Below, one piece after another: positions 1 through 8,886 of a DNA stretch of 64,000 nucleotides. Both the position numbers and the translations under genes were made by a program. Within the stretch, counting starts at the first letter, position 1. Every line of letters begins with the position of its first letter. The stretch comes from Ramlibacter rhizophilus. Lineage in GTDB: Bacteria; Pseudomonadota; Gammaproteobacteria; Burkholderiales; Burkholderiaceae_C. The notes under the pieces are model-generated. The model searched no databases and had not been told where the DNA came from. It saw only the letters and a list, made by a program, of their open reading frames with translations. The DNA is taken from the NCBI RefSeq assembly GCF_004681965.1, contig NZ_SMLL01000004.1:1-64000 (forward strand). The letters are read 5' to 3'.

Positions 1-61
1 TGAAACGCCTCTGCGCCGATGATAGTGCGGATTCCCGTGTGAAAGTAGGTCATCGTCAGGC
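1..61 (+). rRNA. rrf: 5S ribosomal RNA, 3' end (partial)
   Basis: The first ~60 bases match the conserved 3' half of bacterial 5S rRNA: the loop E/helix IV part (GATGATAGTG) and the closing GTGTGAAAGTAGGTCATCGTC segment are recognisable. The 5' half lies left of the window, so this is the end of an rRNA operon read rightwards. A strong hairpin terminator follows within 15 nt. The exact 3' end (about 59-63) is estimated. Confidence 0.9.
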
Positions 62-75
62 TATTAATCCAGCCC

Positions 76-112
76 AAGAAGCCCAGCACGAAAGTGCTGG
101 GCTTCTTGCTTT
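76..112 (+). terminator. rRNA operon terminator
   Basis: A perfect 14-bp stem (AAGAAGCCCAGCAC / GTGCTGGGCTTCTT) closed by a GAAA tetraloop is followed by a short T-rich run. It sits directly after the 5S rRNA, which is where an intrinsic terminator for the rRNA operon is expected. The flanking A/T runs also allow function on the other strand for the convergent hydrolase gene ending at 141. Confidence 0.9.
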
Positions 113-140
113 GCGGGCCAGAATTACGGCGGCAGGATGA

Positions 141-1067
141 TCAGTTGTTGCGCAGATGGTCGCCATCCCATACGGCTGCCTCGGATCGGACCAGATCTGC
201 AATCAAACGATCCAGCCAATCATCGAATTCCGTCTCGCGATTCCATTTCGATTGGAGTAGCCGGAGGTATGAGCATCCGCGCGCCCAGCAATGGAATTCG
301 ACCGCTGTGATGGTCTGAACTTCGAGCAACTTGAACTTGAGGAGTACCTTGGCAGCGTACTGCCCGTGCCTGACCGGGTTGGCGGCGAAATAGGCCAGAC
401 GCTCCCGTGCGACGCGCAGCGCAGTCCGCACATCTTCGAACGCCGGGCCATGGCCGGGGATGACCAGCGCGGGCGCGAGTTGCTCGATGGTGTCCAGCGT
501 GGCCCCGACCTCTTCGAATGCGCGCTGGCCTTCGAGCTCCGGAAACACAACGCCGAATCCGGACTGCCACAACGCATCCGCCGAAATGAGGATTCGGGAC
601 CGGGGCTCGAAGAGCAGCACGGCATCGGGATCATGGCCCGGCGCCGAATGGACTTCCCAGGCCCGGTGACCGAGTTGGATCTGCTGGCCTGGCGCGATCG
701 AGCCTGTCGCCGCAAATCGTTCGCAGCGCTGGCCGGTAGCTCGGTAGCTGAGCCTGTCTTCATCCCAGATTCGGACCGCTTCGACCTGCGTGTGGGGCAC
801 CAGCGTGGCAAGGCTGGGGTATTGGGCCTGCAGCGCTGCGTTGCCACCGCAGTGGTCGCTGTGCAAATGTGTGTTGACCAGGACATCCAGACGCCGGCCG
901 GCCAAGGCCTTGTCGACCAGCGACACGGTTTGCGCAGCATGCGTGCTGTAGCCGCTGTCGACCACCGCCGTCCGATCACCTTCGACGAACACGATGCAGT
1001 TCGACGACAGCCAGCCTCGTTCGAGCACGACGACACCGGGCAGGTGGTCCTGCGTGATCGACATCAA
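141..1067 (-). CDS. MBL-fold metallo-hydrolase
   Basis: The 308-residue product is a metallo-beta-lactamase-fold hydrolase. The zinc motif THLHSDH places ligands at H67, H69, D71 and H72; later ligands are H145 (APGHD), D164 (SADALW) and H206 (PGHGPAF). This is the glyoxalase II/RNase Z/lactonase superfamily with a full two-metal site, so an active hydrolase is expected, but the substrate cannot be read from sequence. It lies 13 bp downstream of the acyl-CoA ligase gene on the same strand and probably shares its transcript, which suggests a thioester or ester substrate (inference). There is no signal peptide, so it should be cytosolic. The start has two ATG codons in a row; either could be used. 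Confidence 0.85.
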   Translation of the reverse strand: MMSITQDHLPGVVVLERGWLSSNCIVFVEGDRTAVVDSGYSTHAAQTVSLVDKALAGRRLDVLVNTHLHSDHCGGNAALQAQYPSLATLVPHTQVEAVRIWDEDRLSYRATGQRCERFAATGSIAPGQQIQLGHRAWEVHSAPGHDPDAVLLFEPRSRILISADALWQSGFGVVFPELEGQRAFEEVGATLDTIEQLAPALVIPGHGPAFEDVRTALRVARERLAYFAANPVRHGQYAAKVLLKFKLLEVQTITAVEFHCWARGCSYLRLLQSKWNRETEFDDWLDRLIADLVRSEAAVWDGDHLRNN

Positions 1068-1080
1068 CGAGGCCCGATGG

Positions 1081-2766
1081 TCAACGCGCCGCCCTCAGCT
1101 CGCGACGCAGGATCTTGCCCACGTTGGACTTGGGCAGCTCCTCCCGGAATTCGATGTGCTTCGGGATCTTGTACCCGGTCAGGTTCTCGCGGCAATAGCG
1201 CGACACGTCGTCTTCCGTCAGCAGCGGGTCGTTCTTGACGACGAACACCTTGATGGCTTCGCCTTGTACAGCGTCCGGGATGCCGATCGCGGCGCATTCG
1301 ACCACGCCGGGGCACAGCGAGATGACGTTCTCCAGCTCGTTGGGGAAGACGTTGAACCCACTGACCAGGATCATGTCCTTCTTGCGGTCGATGATGCGCG
1401 TGAAGCCCTCCGCGTCCATCACGCCGACGTCCCCGGTGCGCATGAAACCGTCGGCGGTGAAGGCGCGGGCCGTTTCCTCGGGCTGCTTGTAGTAGCCGGT
1501 CATCACGTTGGGCCCCCGGATGCAGATCTCGCCCGACTCGCCTTGCGGCAGGCTGCGCCCGTCCTCGTCCTTGATCGCGATGTCGATGCCCGGCAAGGGA
1601 AGGCCGATGGTCCCGGAGAACGAGGTCGCGTCGACGGGATTGTTCGTGCCGATGGCGCAGGTCTCGCTCATTCCCCAGCCCTCGACCATGGCGCAGCCGG
1701 TCAGCTGCTGCCACTGGCGCGCCGTACCTTCCGAGGCGGCCATGCCGCCGGCCTGCGAGACGACCAAGTGGGAGAAATCGATGCTGCGGAACTGCGGATT
1801 CAGCATCAAGGCGTTGAACAGTGTGTTCACGCCCGGCAGCATGTGAAAGGGTCGGCGCTTGAGCACCTCGACGAACTTGCCGATGTCGCGCGGGTTCGGG
1901 ATCAGCGTGACCTGCGCGCCCGAGCGAAGCGCAAGCAGGCAGAGAATGAGCGCGAAGATGTGATAGAGCGGCAGCGCCATGATGGTGTTGCTCGCGCTCG
2001 GTTCGCCCACGCGCCTGAGGGCCGGGTTGAACCAGGCCTGCGCCTGGAGGATGGCGGCGACGATGTTGCGGTGGGTCAGCACGGCTCCCTTGGACAGGCC
2101 GGTGGTCCCGCCCGTGTACTGCAGGAAGGCGATGGAATCGAGGTTCTGCGCGGCCGGACGCAGCGACATGCCGGCACCTTCGGACAGCGCGGCGCGGAAG
2201 CTGGTGACCGTGCGCCCGGAATCCATCGGAAGCCGGAAGCTGGGCACCATCTTGGCGAGGTGGCGGACCGCGAAGGTGGTCCAGTGGGCCTGCCAGAAGT
2301 CCAGCAGGTCGCCGATCGAGGCGAGCACCACGCGCTTGACCGGGACGCGATCGATCACCTTTTCCAGCGTGTGCGCGAAGTTCTCGAGGATCACGATGGC
2401 CTCCGCGCCGGAGTCGCGCAGCTGGTGTTCCAGCTCGCGGGCCGTGTACAGCGGATTGACGTTCACGCAGGTGTAGCCGGCGCGCAGGACGCCGGCCATC
2501 GTCACGGGAAACTGCGGAAGGTTGGGCAGCATGATGGCGACCCGGGCGCCCGGCTCCAGCCCCTGTGCCTGCAGCCAGGCTCCGATGGCCGCCGAGCGCT
2601 CATCCAGCTGCGCGTAGGTCATCCAGGAATCCATGCAGACCGAAAACCGGCGCTGCGCATTCTTGCGGAACGACTCCTCGAGCAGCTCGCCGACCGATCG
2701 GTACTGCTCCGGGTTCACGTCGTGCGGCACGCCTTCGGGATAGCTTTTCAGCCAATGCCTGTCCAT
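1081..2766 (-). CDS. fadD: long-chain-fatty-acid--CoA ligase (FadD-like)
   Basis: The 561-residue product is an ANL-superfamily acyl-CoA synthetase that activates fatty acids to acyl-CoA through an acyl-adenylate. The P-loop-like AMP motif YTGGTTGLSKG is at residues 217-227, followed by GWGMSET (A5), the YTGD-like motif (MRTGDVG), the hinge region (DRKKDMI) and the C-terminal catalytic lysine region (PKSNVGKILRR). The length and the N-terminal MDRHWLKSYP start are typical of proteobacterial FadD. I chose the ATG at 2766 because AAGGAG lies 8 nt upstream; a longer frame opens 59 codons earlier but has no ribosome site and no family match. It heads a likely two-gene operon with the MBL hydrolase. 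Chain-length preference is inferred from family only. Confidence 0.92.
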   Translation of the reverse strand: MDRHWLKSYPEGVPHDVNPEQYRSVGELLEESFRKNAQRRFSVCMDSWMTYAQLDERSAAIGAWLQAQGLEPGARVAIMLPNLPQFPVTMAGVLRAGYTCVNVNPLYTARELEHQLRDSGAEAIVILENFAHTLEKVIDRVPVKRVVLASIGDLLDFWQAHWTTFAVRHLAKMVPSFRLPMDSGRTVTSFRAALSEGAGMSLRPAAQNLDSIAFLQYTGGTTGLSKGAVLTHRNIVAAILQAQAWFNPALRRVGEPSASNTIMALPLYHIFALILCLLALRSGAQVTLIPNPRDIGKFVEVLKRRPFHMLPGVNTLFNALMLNPQFRSIDFSHLVVSQAGGMAASEGTARQWQQLTGCAMVEGWGMSETCAIGTNNPVDATSFSGTIGLPLPGIDIAIKDEDGRSLPQGESGEICIRGPNVMTGYYKQPEETARAFTADGFMRTGDVGVMDAEGFTRIIDRKKDMILVSGFNVFPNELENVISLCPGVVECAAIGIPDAVQGEAIKVFVVKNDPLLTEDDVSRYCRENLTGYKIPKHIEFREELPKSNVGKILRRELRAAR

Positions 2767-2875
2767 TGCTTTGTCTCCTTGGCCGCGATTCTGGAAGCAT
2801 GCGGCCGCGTCCCGTCCCGGGGCTTCTCCTAAGGCAGCCGACCCTGGGTCCCCCAGGTGACACGCCTCGCCGCGC

Positions 2876-2881
2876 GATACT
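2876..2881 (+). promoter_or_regulatory. -10 hexamer just upstream of the hydrolase start
   Basis: GATACT lies 7 nt before the ATG at 2889. At normal promoter geometry transcription would begin at or next to the start codon, giving a leaderless or near-leaderless mRNA; no Shine-Dalgarno sequence is seen. It is one of five such sites in the window. No convincing -35 was found. Confidence 0.45.
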
Positions 2882-2888
2882 GACCGCC

Positions 2889-3809
2889 ATGCCCACTGTT
2901 TCCACGACCGCTCGTCTGCTGCAGGGGGTCGTACTGGCTGCACTCGCGACGGCGGCGGCCTGGGCGATCTGGACGTGGCCGCGCTCGCCGTTCCTGGCGC
3001 TGCTCGGTGCCCTGTTCATCCTGCTGGGCCACAGCATCTTCATCGCGTGCGAACTGCTGGTCCTGCAGCCGCGGATAGCCGACACGGACGACGCCCCGCC
3101 TGCCGCCTTGCGCGAGCGCCTGCGCGCGTGGGCGGTGGAGTCCCTGATCGGCCTGAAGGTGTTCGGCTGGTGGCAGCCCTTTCGCTGGCGGGCGGTCCCT
3201 GATCGGCTCCATGGGCCTCGGATTCGCGGACGCCCTGGCGTGGTGCTGGTCCACGGCTTCGGCTGCAATCGTGGCTTCTGGCTGCCCTGGCTGCGGCGCC
3301 TGGACGCGGACGGCCGCGCCTTCATCGCCGTGAACCTCGAGCCGACCTTCGAGGCGATCGATGCCTACGCCCCGATCGTGGAGGACGCCGTGCGCAAACT
3401 CCGCCACGCCACCGGCCACGAGCCGCTGCTGGTGGGCCACAGCATGGGCGGCCTCGCATTGCGCGCCTGGTTGCGCACGCAGCCGCCGGGCGCGACGCCG
3501 TCCATCGTGACCATCAGCACCCCGCATGCGGGAACCTGGCTGGCCGGGTTCAGCCGGACTGCGAACGGACGGCAGATGCGGCTGAACTCCGACTGGTTGC
3601 GGCAGCTCCACGCCGACCTGCGAGCGGAGCAGGCACGTGCCTTCACCTGCTGGTGGTCGCACTGCGACAACGTCGTCATGCCGGCGTCCGCGGCCCGCCT
3701 GGCCGGCGCCGACAACCGCCTCGTGCGGGGCCCGGCCCACGTGGAACTGGCGTTCCACGATGAGGTGATGGCGCAGACGCTGGCCGTGCTGGACACACGG
3801 CCCACCTGA
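2889..3809 (+). CDS. alpha/beta hydrolase, membrane-anchored lipase-like
   Basis: The 306-residue product begins with two hydrophobic segments (about residues 12-32 and 36-56), then carries an alpha/beta-hydrolase domain. The oxyanion motif VLVHGFGCNRGFW and the nucleophile elbow GHSMGG (Ser near residue 185) are clear, with candidate acid and histidine near the C-terminus (CDN, PAHVELAFHDEV). The architecture resembles triacylglycerol lipase/PGAP1-like esterases held at the inner membrane. It is transcribed divergently from fadD across 122 bp, which is consistent with a shared lipid theme. The ATG at 2889 is preferred over upstream in-frame starts because those overlap fadD and precede a promoter-like GATACT. 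Substrate unknown. Confidence 0.82.
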   Translation: MPTVSTTARLLQGVVLAALATAAAWAIWTWPRSPFLALLGALFILLGHSIFIACELLVLQPRIADTDDAPPAALRERLRAWAVESLIGLKVFGWWQPFRWRAVPDRLHGPRIRGRPGVVLVHGFGCNRGFWLPWLRRLDADGRAFIAVNLEPTFEAIDAYAPIVEDAVRKLRHATGHEPLLVGHSMGGLALRAWLRTQPPGATPSIVTISTPHAGTWLAGFSRTANGRQMRLNSDWLRQLHADLRAEQARAFTCWWSHCDNVVMPASAARLAGADNRLVRGPAHVELAFHDEVMAQTLAVLDTRPT

Positions 3810-3831
3810 ACGGGATCCGCGGACCTGGGCG

Positions 3832-4989
3832 TCAGCCCTTGCCCTGCTGGCCCAGCACGCCGCGGCGCATCTGGTCCAGCTCCATGGTCTCGAACAGCGC
3901 CTTGAAGTTGCCTTCGCCGAAGCCGTCGTTGCCCTTGCGCTGGATGAACTCGAAGAAGATCGGCCCGAGCTGGTTCTCGCTGAAGATCTGCAGCAGCAAC
4001 TCGCCCTGCTGGCCATCGACCAGGATGTTGCGCTGCTGAAGCGCCGCGATGTCTTCCTGCAGCTGCGGGATGCGCTTGGGCAGCAGCTCGTAGTAGGTCT
4101 CGCTGGTGTTCAGCAGCTTCACGCCCGCCATCTGCAGCGCATCGACGGTGTCGTACAGGTTGGTGGACCCGAGGGCGATGTGCTGGATGCCCTCGCCGTG
4201 GTACTTGTCCAGGTATTCCTGGATCTGGCCGGCCTTGTCGTTGCCTTCTTCGTTGATGGGGATGCGGATCTTGCCGCAGGGGCTGGTCATGGCCTTGCTC
4301 TTGACCCCCGTCGCCTGGCCTTCGATGTCGAAGTAGCGGATCTCGCGGAAGTTGAACAGGCGCTCGTAGAACTCCGCCCACTCGGCCATGCGTCCGCGGT
4401 GCACGTTGTGCGTGAGGTGGTCGATGTAGGTCAGCCCGTAGCCCACCGGATTGAGCGCGCCGGCACCGCGCGCATCCGGCAGCGGCTCGAAGTCCACGTC
4501 GAAGAAGCCGATGTTGCCGATGTCACCCTCCTGCGCACCGTTCTTGCCGCGCCAGCGGTCCACCAGGTAGATGAGGCTGTCGCCGATGCCCTTGATCGCG
4601 GGGATGTTCAGCTCGCCGGGCCCGGCCTGCCCGGCGTAGCCCCAGGCACCGAGGGAGATGGCGCGCTCGTAGGCCGACTTGGCGTCCTGCACGCGGAAGG
4701 CGATGGCGCAGATGCTGGGGCCATGCAGGCGCGCGAAGCGCTGCGCGAAGGAATCGGGCTCCGCGTTGACGATGAAGTTGATGCCGCCCTGCCGGTACAG
4801 CACCACGTTCTTGTGCCGGTGCCGCGCGATGGCGCGAAAGCCCATGCGCTCGAACAACTCGCCCATGACCTTGGGATCGGGCGCGGCGTACTCGATGAAC
4901 TCGAAGCCGGCGGTGCCCATGGGGTTGTCCCAGGCGGGGGTCGCGGGCGCCGAAGCGGCGGTTGAAGTCGGGGTTGCGGTGGCGTTCAT
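3832..4989 (-). CDS. hppD: 4-hydroxyphenylpyruvate dioxygenase
   Basis: HPPD converts 4-hydroxyphenylpyruvate to homogentisate in tyrosine catabolism, using non-haem Fe(II) and O2. The 385-residue product has the two-vicinal-oxygen-chelate halves; predicted iron ligands are H191 (TYIDHLTHNV), H270 (GIQHIALGS) and E347 (FFEFIQRKG), with spacing as in characterised bacterial HPPDs. The C-terminal gate helix region (FGEGNFKALFE) is present. The N-terminal ~20 residues are Ala/Thr-rich and may be unstructured. The gene is divergent from an Lrp/AsnC-type regulator, and the 156-bp intergenic segment contains a locally A/T-rich stretch (near 5030-5065) that could be the promoter and operator. No homogentisate dioxygenase gene is in the window. 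Confidence 0.97.
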   Translation of the reverse strand: MNATATPTSTAASAPATPAWDNPMGTAGFEFIEYAAPDPKVMGELFERMGFRAIARHRHKNVVLYRQGGINFIVNAEPDSFAQRFARLHGPSICAIAFRVQDAKSAYERAISLGAWGYAGQAGPGELNIPAIKGIGDSLIYLVDRWRGKNGAQEGDIGNIGFFDVDFEPLPDARGAGALNPVGYGLTYIDHLTHNVHRGRMAEWAEFYERLFNFREIRYFDIEGQATGVKSKAMTSPCGKIRIPINEEGNDKAGQIQEYLDKYHGEGIQHIALGSTNLYDTVDALQMAGVKLLNTSETYYELLPKRIPQLQEDIAALQQRNILVDGQQGELLLQIFSENQLGPIFFEFIQRKGNDGFGEGNFKALFETMELDQMRRGVLGQQGKG

Positions 4990-5145
4990 GGCAGTTCGAG
5001 CGTAGGGACTGGGCCGAAGGCAATGGTGCATGTTAGAAGGCTTCTCGCTCACTTTTATTGCGCATCGTTGCAGCGGTCCCGGCCTGTGATGCAGCTTTCC
5101 TGCGCCGTGCGACAATCGCGGCCCGCCCGTTCCCCGCACCACGCC

Positions 5146-5625
5146 ATGCAAGCGCCGGCCCTGGACCGACTCGACGCCGCCATCCTCCGCCGCCTTCAGG
5201 CCAACGGCCGCGAAACCTATGACCTCATCGGCGAACAGGTCGGGCTGTCGCCCAGCGCCGTGCTGCGCCGGGTCAAGCGGCTCGAGGAGGCCGGCGTGAT
5301 CGATCGCTACGTCGCACTGGTCCGACCGGAGTCGGTCGGGCTCGGCCTCACGGCCTACATCAACGTGCGTCTGGAAAAGCACACGGAGAGCCACAAGCGC
5401 AACCCCATGGACCTCTTCTGTGCAAGCGTGCAGGCCTGGCCGGAAGTGGTCGAGTGCGCTGCCCTGACCGGCGAAATGGACTACCTGCTGCGCGTGGTGG
5501 TGGAGGACATGGGGCACTACAGTCGCTTCATCATGGAAACCCTCCTCAAGCACCCGTCGGTGCAGGACTGCAAGACCAGCTTCGTGCTGGACCGCATCAA
5601 GGCCACCACGGCCGTCCCCTTGTAG
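5146..5625 (+). CDS. Lrp/AsnC family transcriptional regulator
   Basis: This 159-residue protein has the Lrp layout: an N-terminal winged HTH (residues ~6-55; recognition segment LSPSAVLRRVKRLEEAGVI) followed by a RAM/ACT-like ligand-binding domain (GEMDYLLRVVVEDMGHYSRFI). It is divergent from hppD, so the simplest reading is an aromatic-amino-acid-responsive regulator of hppD, acting as an octameric DNA-wrapping protein like other Lrp members. The ATG at 5146 gives the canonical N-terminus (LDRLDAAILRRLQANGR); an upstream frame of 41 codons is unlike the family. The ligand is not visible from sequence. Confidence 0.9.
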   Translation: MQAPALDRLDAAILRRLQANGRETYDLIGEQVGLSPSAVLRRVKRLEEAGVIDRYVALVRPESVGLGLTAYINVRLEKHTESHKRNPMDLFCASVQAWPEVVECAALTGEMDYLLRVVVEDMGHYSRFIMETLLKHPSVQDCKTSFVLDRIKATTAVPL

Positions 5626-5638
5626 GCACCAAGCACCG

Positions 5639-6295
5639 ATGGCACCGCGGCCCGGCGCTGCGCCGACTCCCTTCGTCGTTCCCATCCGCTCGCTCGGCCC
5701 CGACCACCGCGAGCGCATTGCCGCGCACCTGCTGGCCCTCGACGCGCAGGACCGCTACCTGCGCTTCGGCTACATGGCCAGCGACGAGCAGGTGCGCCGC
5801 TATGTGGACGGGCTCGATTTCGAGCGTGACGACGTGTTCGGCATCTACAACCGGCGCCTGCAGCTGCTGGCCGTCGCGCACCTGGCCTTCGCCGGCGACT
5901 CGGAGCTGGCCGCCTGCGCCGAGTTCGGCGTGTCCGTGCTCACGAAGGCGCGCGGCCGTGGCTATGGCGCCCGGCTGTTCGACCGCGCCGTCGTGCATGC
6001 CCGCAACGAGGGCGTGCAGATGCTGTTCATCCATGCGCTCAGCGAGAACGCGGCCATGCTGCGGATCGCGCGCAACGCCGGCGCGACGCTCGAGCGCGAC
6101 GGCAGCGAAACCGAAGCCTATCTGCGGCTGCCTCCCGCCACGCTCGACAGCCGCGTCAGCGAGCTCCTGGAAGAGCAGGTCGCGCAGACCGACTACCAGC
6201 TCAAGCGTCAGGCCCGACGCTTTCGCCAGTTCCTGGCGGATGTGCAGGAGATCCGGCAGGGGGTCCGAGAAGCGCGTCACAAGTCCGGCGTTTGA
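5639..6295 (+). CDS. GNAT-family N-acetyltransferase
   Basis: The 218-residue product has an acetyl-CoA-binding GNAT domain in residues ~20-165: beta-4 (AEFGVSVL), the pyrophosphate loop variant KARGRGYGARLF and the C-terminal beta-alpha unit (MLFIHALSENAAMLRIARNAG). The last ~50 residues are a charged helical extension without a known match. It starts 13 bp after the Lrp-type gene and may be co-transcribed with it. The acceptor substrate is unknown; there is no sign of a RimI-type ribosomal target motif. Confidence 0.85.
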   Translation: MAPRPGAAPTPFVVPIRSLGPDHRERIAAHLLALDAQDRYLRFGYMASDEQVRRYVDGLDFERDDVFGIYNRRLQLLAVAHLAFAGDSELAACAEFGVSVLTKARGRGYGARLFDRAVVHARNEGVQMLFIHALSENAAMLRIARNAGATLERDGSETEAYLRLPPATLDSRVSELLEEQVAQTDYQLKRQARRFRQFLADVQEIRQGVREARHKSGV

Positions 6296-6385
6296 TCGCG
6301 CCGGCCGGGCCGGCTGGCGGATTTCCGGGGCGATTGGGCTATCCTTGTCGTCCCTTTACCACCGCACGTCCTGCACCCCACGGCT

Positions 6386-7285
6386 GTGTCCGACCCTCAT
6401 CCTGCGCGCGCCGTCCTCGAGAAAGAGGACAAGCGAACGTTCCTGCAGAAGCTTGCCGAATTCATCCACCCCGGTCCTGACTCGCGGGCCGAACTGATCG
6501 AGACGCTGGCCGACGCCGAGGACAACGACATCATCGGCGCCGACTCCCGGATCATGCTCGAGGGCGTGATCCGCATGGCGGACCAGACGGCCGGGGACGT
6601 GATGGTGGCCGCGCCGCGGATGGACATGGTCAACATCGACTCGCCCTACGAGGACATCCTCAACCTCGTGATCGAGACCGCGCACTCGCGCTTCCCGGTC
6701 TACGAGGGCGACCGCGAGAACATCATCGGCATCCTGCTGGCCAAGGACCTGCTCAAGCTGCAGCGCGCGCCCGAGCTGAACATCCGCGCACTGCTGCGGC
6801 CTGCCTCCTTCATTCCGGAGAGCAAGGGCCTGAACGACCTGCTGCGTGAGTTCCGCGGCAACCGCAACCACCAGGCCATCGTCATCGACGAGTTCGGCCG
6901 CGTTGCCGGCCTCATCACCATCGAGGACGTACTCGAGCAGATCGTCGGCGAGATCGAGGACGAGTTCGACATTCCCGAGGACGAAGGCGACATCTTCGCC
7001 CTGGCCGACCGCACTTACCGCGTCAGCGGCGACACCAGCATCGAGCGTGTCAACGAAGCCTTCGGCGTGGACCTGCAGCCGGTGGTCGTCAACGGCAACG
7101 GCGAGGGTGAGCACCGGCGCTTCGAAACCATCGGCGGCCTGATCGCCCACGAAATGGGGCACGTGCCGCGCCGCGGCGAATACACCAGCCTGGGTGGCTT
7201 GCACTTCATCGTGCTGCACACCAAGGCGGGCGCGGTGCGCTGGTTCAAGGTCTCGCCCGCGGTCGATCAAGACGACACCGGCTGA
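6386..7285 (+). CDS. corC: CorC/HlyC family transporter-associated CBS protein (YbeX-like)
   Basis: The 299-residue product has the CorC architecture without the DUF21 membrane domain: a short acidic N-terminus, two CBS motifs (about residues 65-125 and 130-190; MVNIDSPYEDIL and HQAIVIDEFGRVAGLITIEDVLEQI) and a C-terminal CorC_HlyC domain (~205-290). Members are linked to Mg2+/Co2+ efflux and ribosome/membrane homeostasis. The start is a GTG at 6386; no ATG alternative fits. The gene overlaps lnt by one base (TGATG), the conserved ybeX-lnt arrangement of proteobacteria, so the two are surely co-transcribed. Confidence 0.93.
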   Translation: MSDPHPARAVLEKEDKRTFLQKLAEFIHPGPDSRAELIETLADAEDNDIIGADSRIMLEGVIRMADQTAGDVMVAAPRMDMVNIDSPYEDILNLVIETAHSRFPVYEGDRENIIGILLAKDLLKLQRAPELNIRALLRPASFIPESKGLNDLLREFRGNRNHQAIVIDEFGRVAGLITIEDVLEQIVGEIEDEFDIPEDEGDIFALADRTYRVSGDTSIERVNEAFGVDLQPVVVNGNGEGEHRRFETIGGLIAHEMGHVPRRGEYTSLGGLHFIVLHTKAGAVRWFKVSPAVDQDDTG

Positions 7286-8811
7286 TGGGGCGCCCGGCCT
7301 CCTGGACGCCCTGGGCACTGGCGGTCCTCGCCGGCGTCGGCCAGGCGGTGTCGATCGCTGCGCCCTGGAACGGGCAGGCGCTGTGGTGGCTGCAGCTGCT
7401 GTCCATGGCGCTGCTCGTGGCCTTGCTGGAACGGCAGCCGTCGGGCGTGCGCGCGGGCCTCCTGGGCTGGCTGTTCGCCACCTGCTGGCTCGGCGCCACC
7501 TGGTGGTGGCTGTTCATCTCCATGCATGTGTACGGCGGGCTGGCCGCGCCGCTGGCGGCCCTGTCCGTCTTGCTGCTGGCGGCGTTCCTGGGCAGCTACT
7601 ACGCGCTGGCCTGCTGGGTGTTCTGGCGACTCGGCCGCCACACCGCGTGGACGGGCGCCGTGCTCTTCGCGGCCGCGTGGCTGCTGGCCGAGCTGATGCG
7701 TGGCGTCTTCTTCACCGGCTTTCCCTGGGGTGCCTCGGGCTATGCCCATGTCGATGGGCCGCTGTCCGAGCTGGCGCCCTGGGTCGGGGTGTATGGCATC
7801 GGCTTCGTGGCCGCGGTGCTGGCCGCGTTGCTGGCGCTCATGGCCAGCGGCCGGCGCGCGGCCTGGCGCGGCGCCATGGCCGCACCCGTGCTGCTGCTCG
7901 CGATCGTCGCCCTTCCCACGCTGGAGGCGGCGCAGGCGGGCGGACGCGTCAGCGTGGCCCTGCTGCAGGGAAACATCCCGCAGGACGAGAAGTTCGAGGG
8001 CGGCACCGGCGTTCCGCTGGCGCTGCAGTGGTACGGGCGCGAACTGCAGCAGGCCCGCGCGGCCCTGGTGGTCGCGCCCGAGACGGCCATTCCGCTGTTG
8101 CCGCATGCGCTGCCCGAAGGCTACATGGCGGCGCTCGCCGATCGCTTCGCGCGCGGCGAGCAGGCCGCCCTGGTGGGACTGCCGCTCGGAAGCTTCGAGC
8201 AGGGCTACACCAACTCCGTCATCGGCCTGCGCCCCGATGCCCCGGCGTATCGCTTCGACAAGCACCACCTCGTGCCTTTCGGCGAGTTCATTCCGCCTCT
8301 GTTCCGCTGGTTCACCGACCTCATGAACATCCCCCTGGGCGACTTCAACCGGGGCGGCATCGGCCAGGCCTCGTTCGAGTGGCAGGGGCAGCGCTTTGCG
8401 CCCAACATCTGCTACGAGGACCTCTTCGGCGAGGAGCTCGGCGCGCGCTTCGCCGACCCGGCGCAGTCACCCACGGTCTTCGTCAACATGAGCAACATCG
8501 GCTGGTTCGGCGACACGGTGGCCATCGACCAGCACCTGCATATCAGCCGCATGCGCGCGCTGGAGTTCGCGCGGCCCGTGGTGCGGGCTACCAACACCGG
8601 GGCGACCGCCATCATCGACCACCGCGGCGTGGTCACGCATCGCCTCGCGCCGCACACCCGCGGCGTCCTGGTCGGCGAGGTCGAGGGGCGCCAGGGCCTC
8701 ACGCCCTTCGCGCGCTGGGTCTCGGCCTGGGGGCTGGCGCCGCTGTGGGCCTGGGGCCTCATGATCGTCGCGGCGGCCGCCCTGATCCGGGCGCGATCGC
8801 CGCGGCTCTGA
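7285..8811 (+). CDS. lnt: apolipoprotein N-acyltransferase
   Basis: Lnt adds the third acyl chain to the N-terminal cysteine of lipoproteins at the periplasmic face of the inner membrane. The 508-residue product has about six hydrophobic segments in residues 5-215, then a nitrilase-type carbon-nitrogen hydrolase domain, then a last membrane segment near the C-terminus. The catalytic triad is visible as E266 (VAPETAIP), K326 (FDKHHLVPFGEF) and C376 (NICYEDLF), matching E267/K335/C387 of E. coli Lnt in order and spacing. It follows corC with a one-base overlap. Confidence 0.97.
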   Translation: MGRPASWTPWALAVLAGVGQAVSIAAPWNGQALWWLQLLSMALLVALLERQPSGVRAGLLGWLFATCWLGATWWWLFISMHVYGGLAAPLAALSVLLLAAFLGSYYALACWVFWRLGRHTAWTGAVLFAAAWLLAELMRGVFFTGFPWGASGYAHVDGPLSELAPWVGVYGIGFVAAVLAALLALMASGRRAAWRGAMAAPVLLLAIVALPTLEAAQAGGRVSVALLQGNIPQDEKFEGGTGVPLALQWYGRELQQARAALVVAPETAIPLLPHALPEGYMAALADRFARGEQAALVGLPLGSFEQGYTNSVIGLRPDAPAYRFDKHHLVPFGEFIPPLFRWFTDLMNIPLGDFNRGGIGQASFEWQGQRFAPNICYEDLFGEELGARFADPAQSPTVFVNMSNIGWFGDTVAIDQHLHISRMRALEFARPVVRATNTGATAIIDHRGVVTHRLAPHTRGVLVGEVEGRQGLTPFARWVSAWGLAPLWAWGLMIVAAAALIRARSPRL

Positions 8812-8830
8812 GTGTGGCGGTGTGCGCGCC

Positions 8831-8854
8831 GGTGAGCGCGGCGGTGAGCGCGGC
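8831..8854 (+). repeat. 12-bp tandem duplication upstream of glyQ
   Basis: GGTGAGCGCGGC occurs twice head to tail in the short lnt-glyQ gap, immediately upstream of the glyQ -10 element. It may be slippage-generated; the copies lie across the region where the -35 box and upstream promoter DNA would be. Confidence 0.6.
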
Positions 8855-8874
8855 GGTGGAGAGGGGCCGGCCTC

Positions 8875-8880
8875 TAAAAT
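8875..8880 (+). promoter_or_regulatory. glyQ -10 hexamer, leaderless geometry
   Basis: TAAAAT (4 of 6 identical positions in common order to TATAAT, strong A/T contrast with the surrounding GC-rich DNA) ends 6 nt before the glyQ ATG at 8887. There is no Shine-Dalgarno sequence between them, so the transcript probably starts at the ATG itself. Confidence 0.5.
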
Positions 8881-8886
8881 CCGGCG

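Noticed and set aside
2565..2888. Longer N-terminus for the alpha/beta hydrolase
   Set aside because: The upstream in-frame extension overlaps the start of fadD on the other strand, is Arg/Pro-rich and lacks family features.
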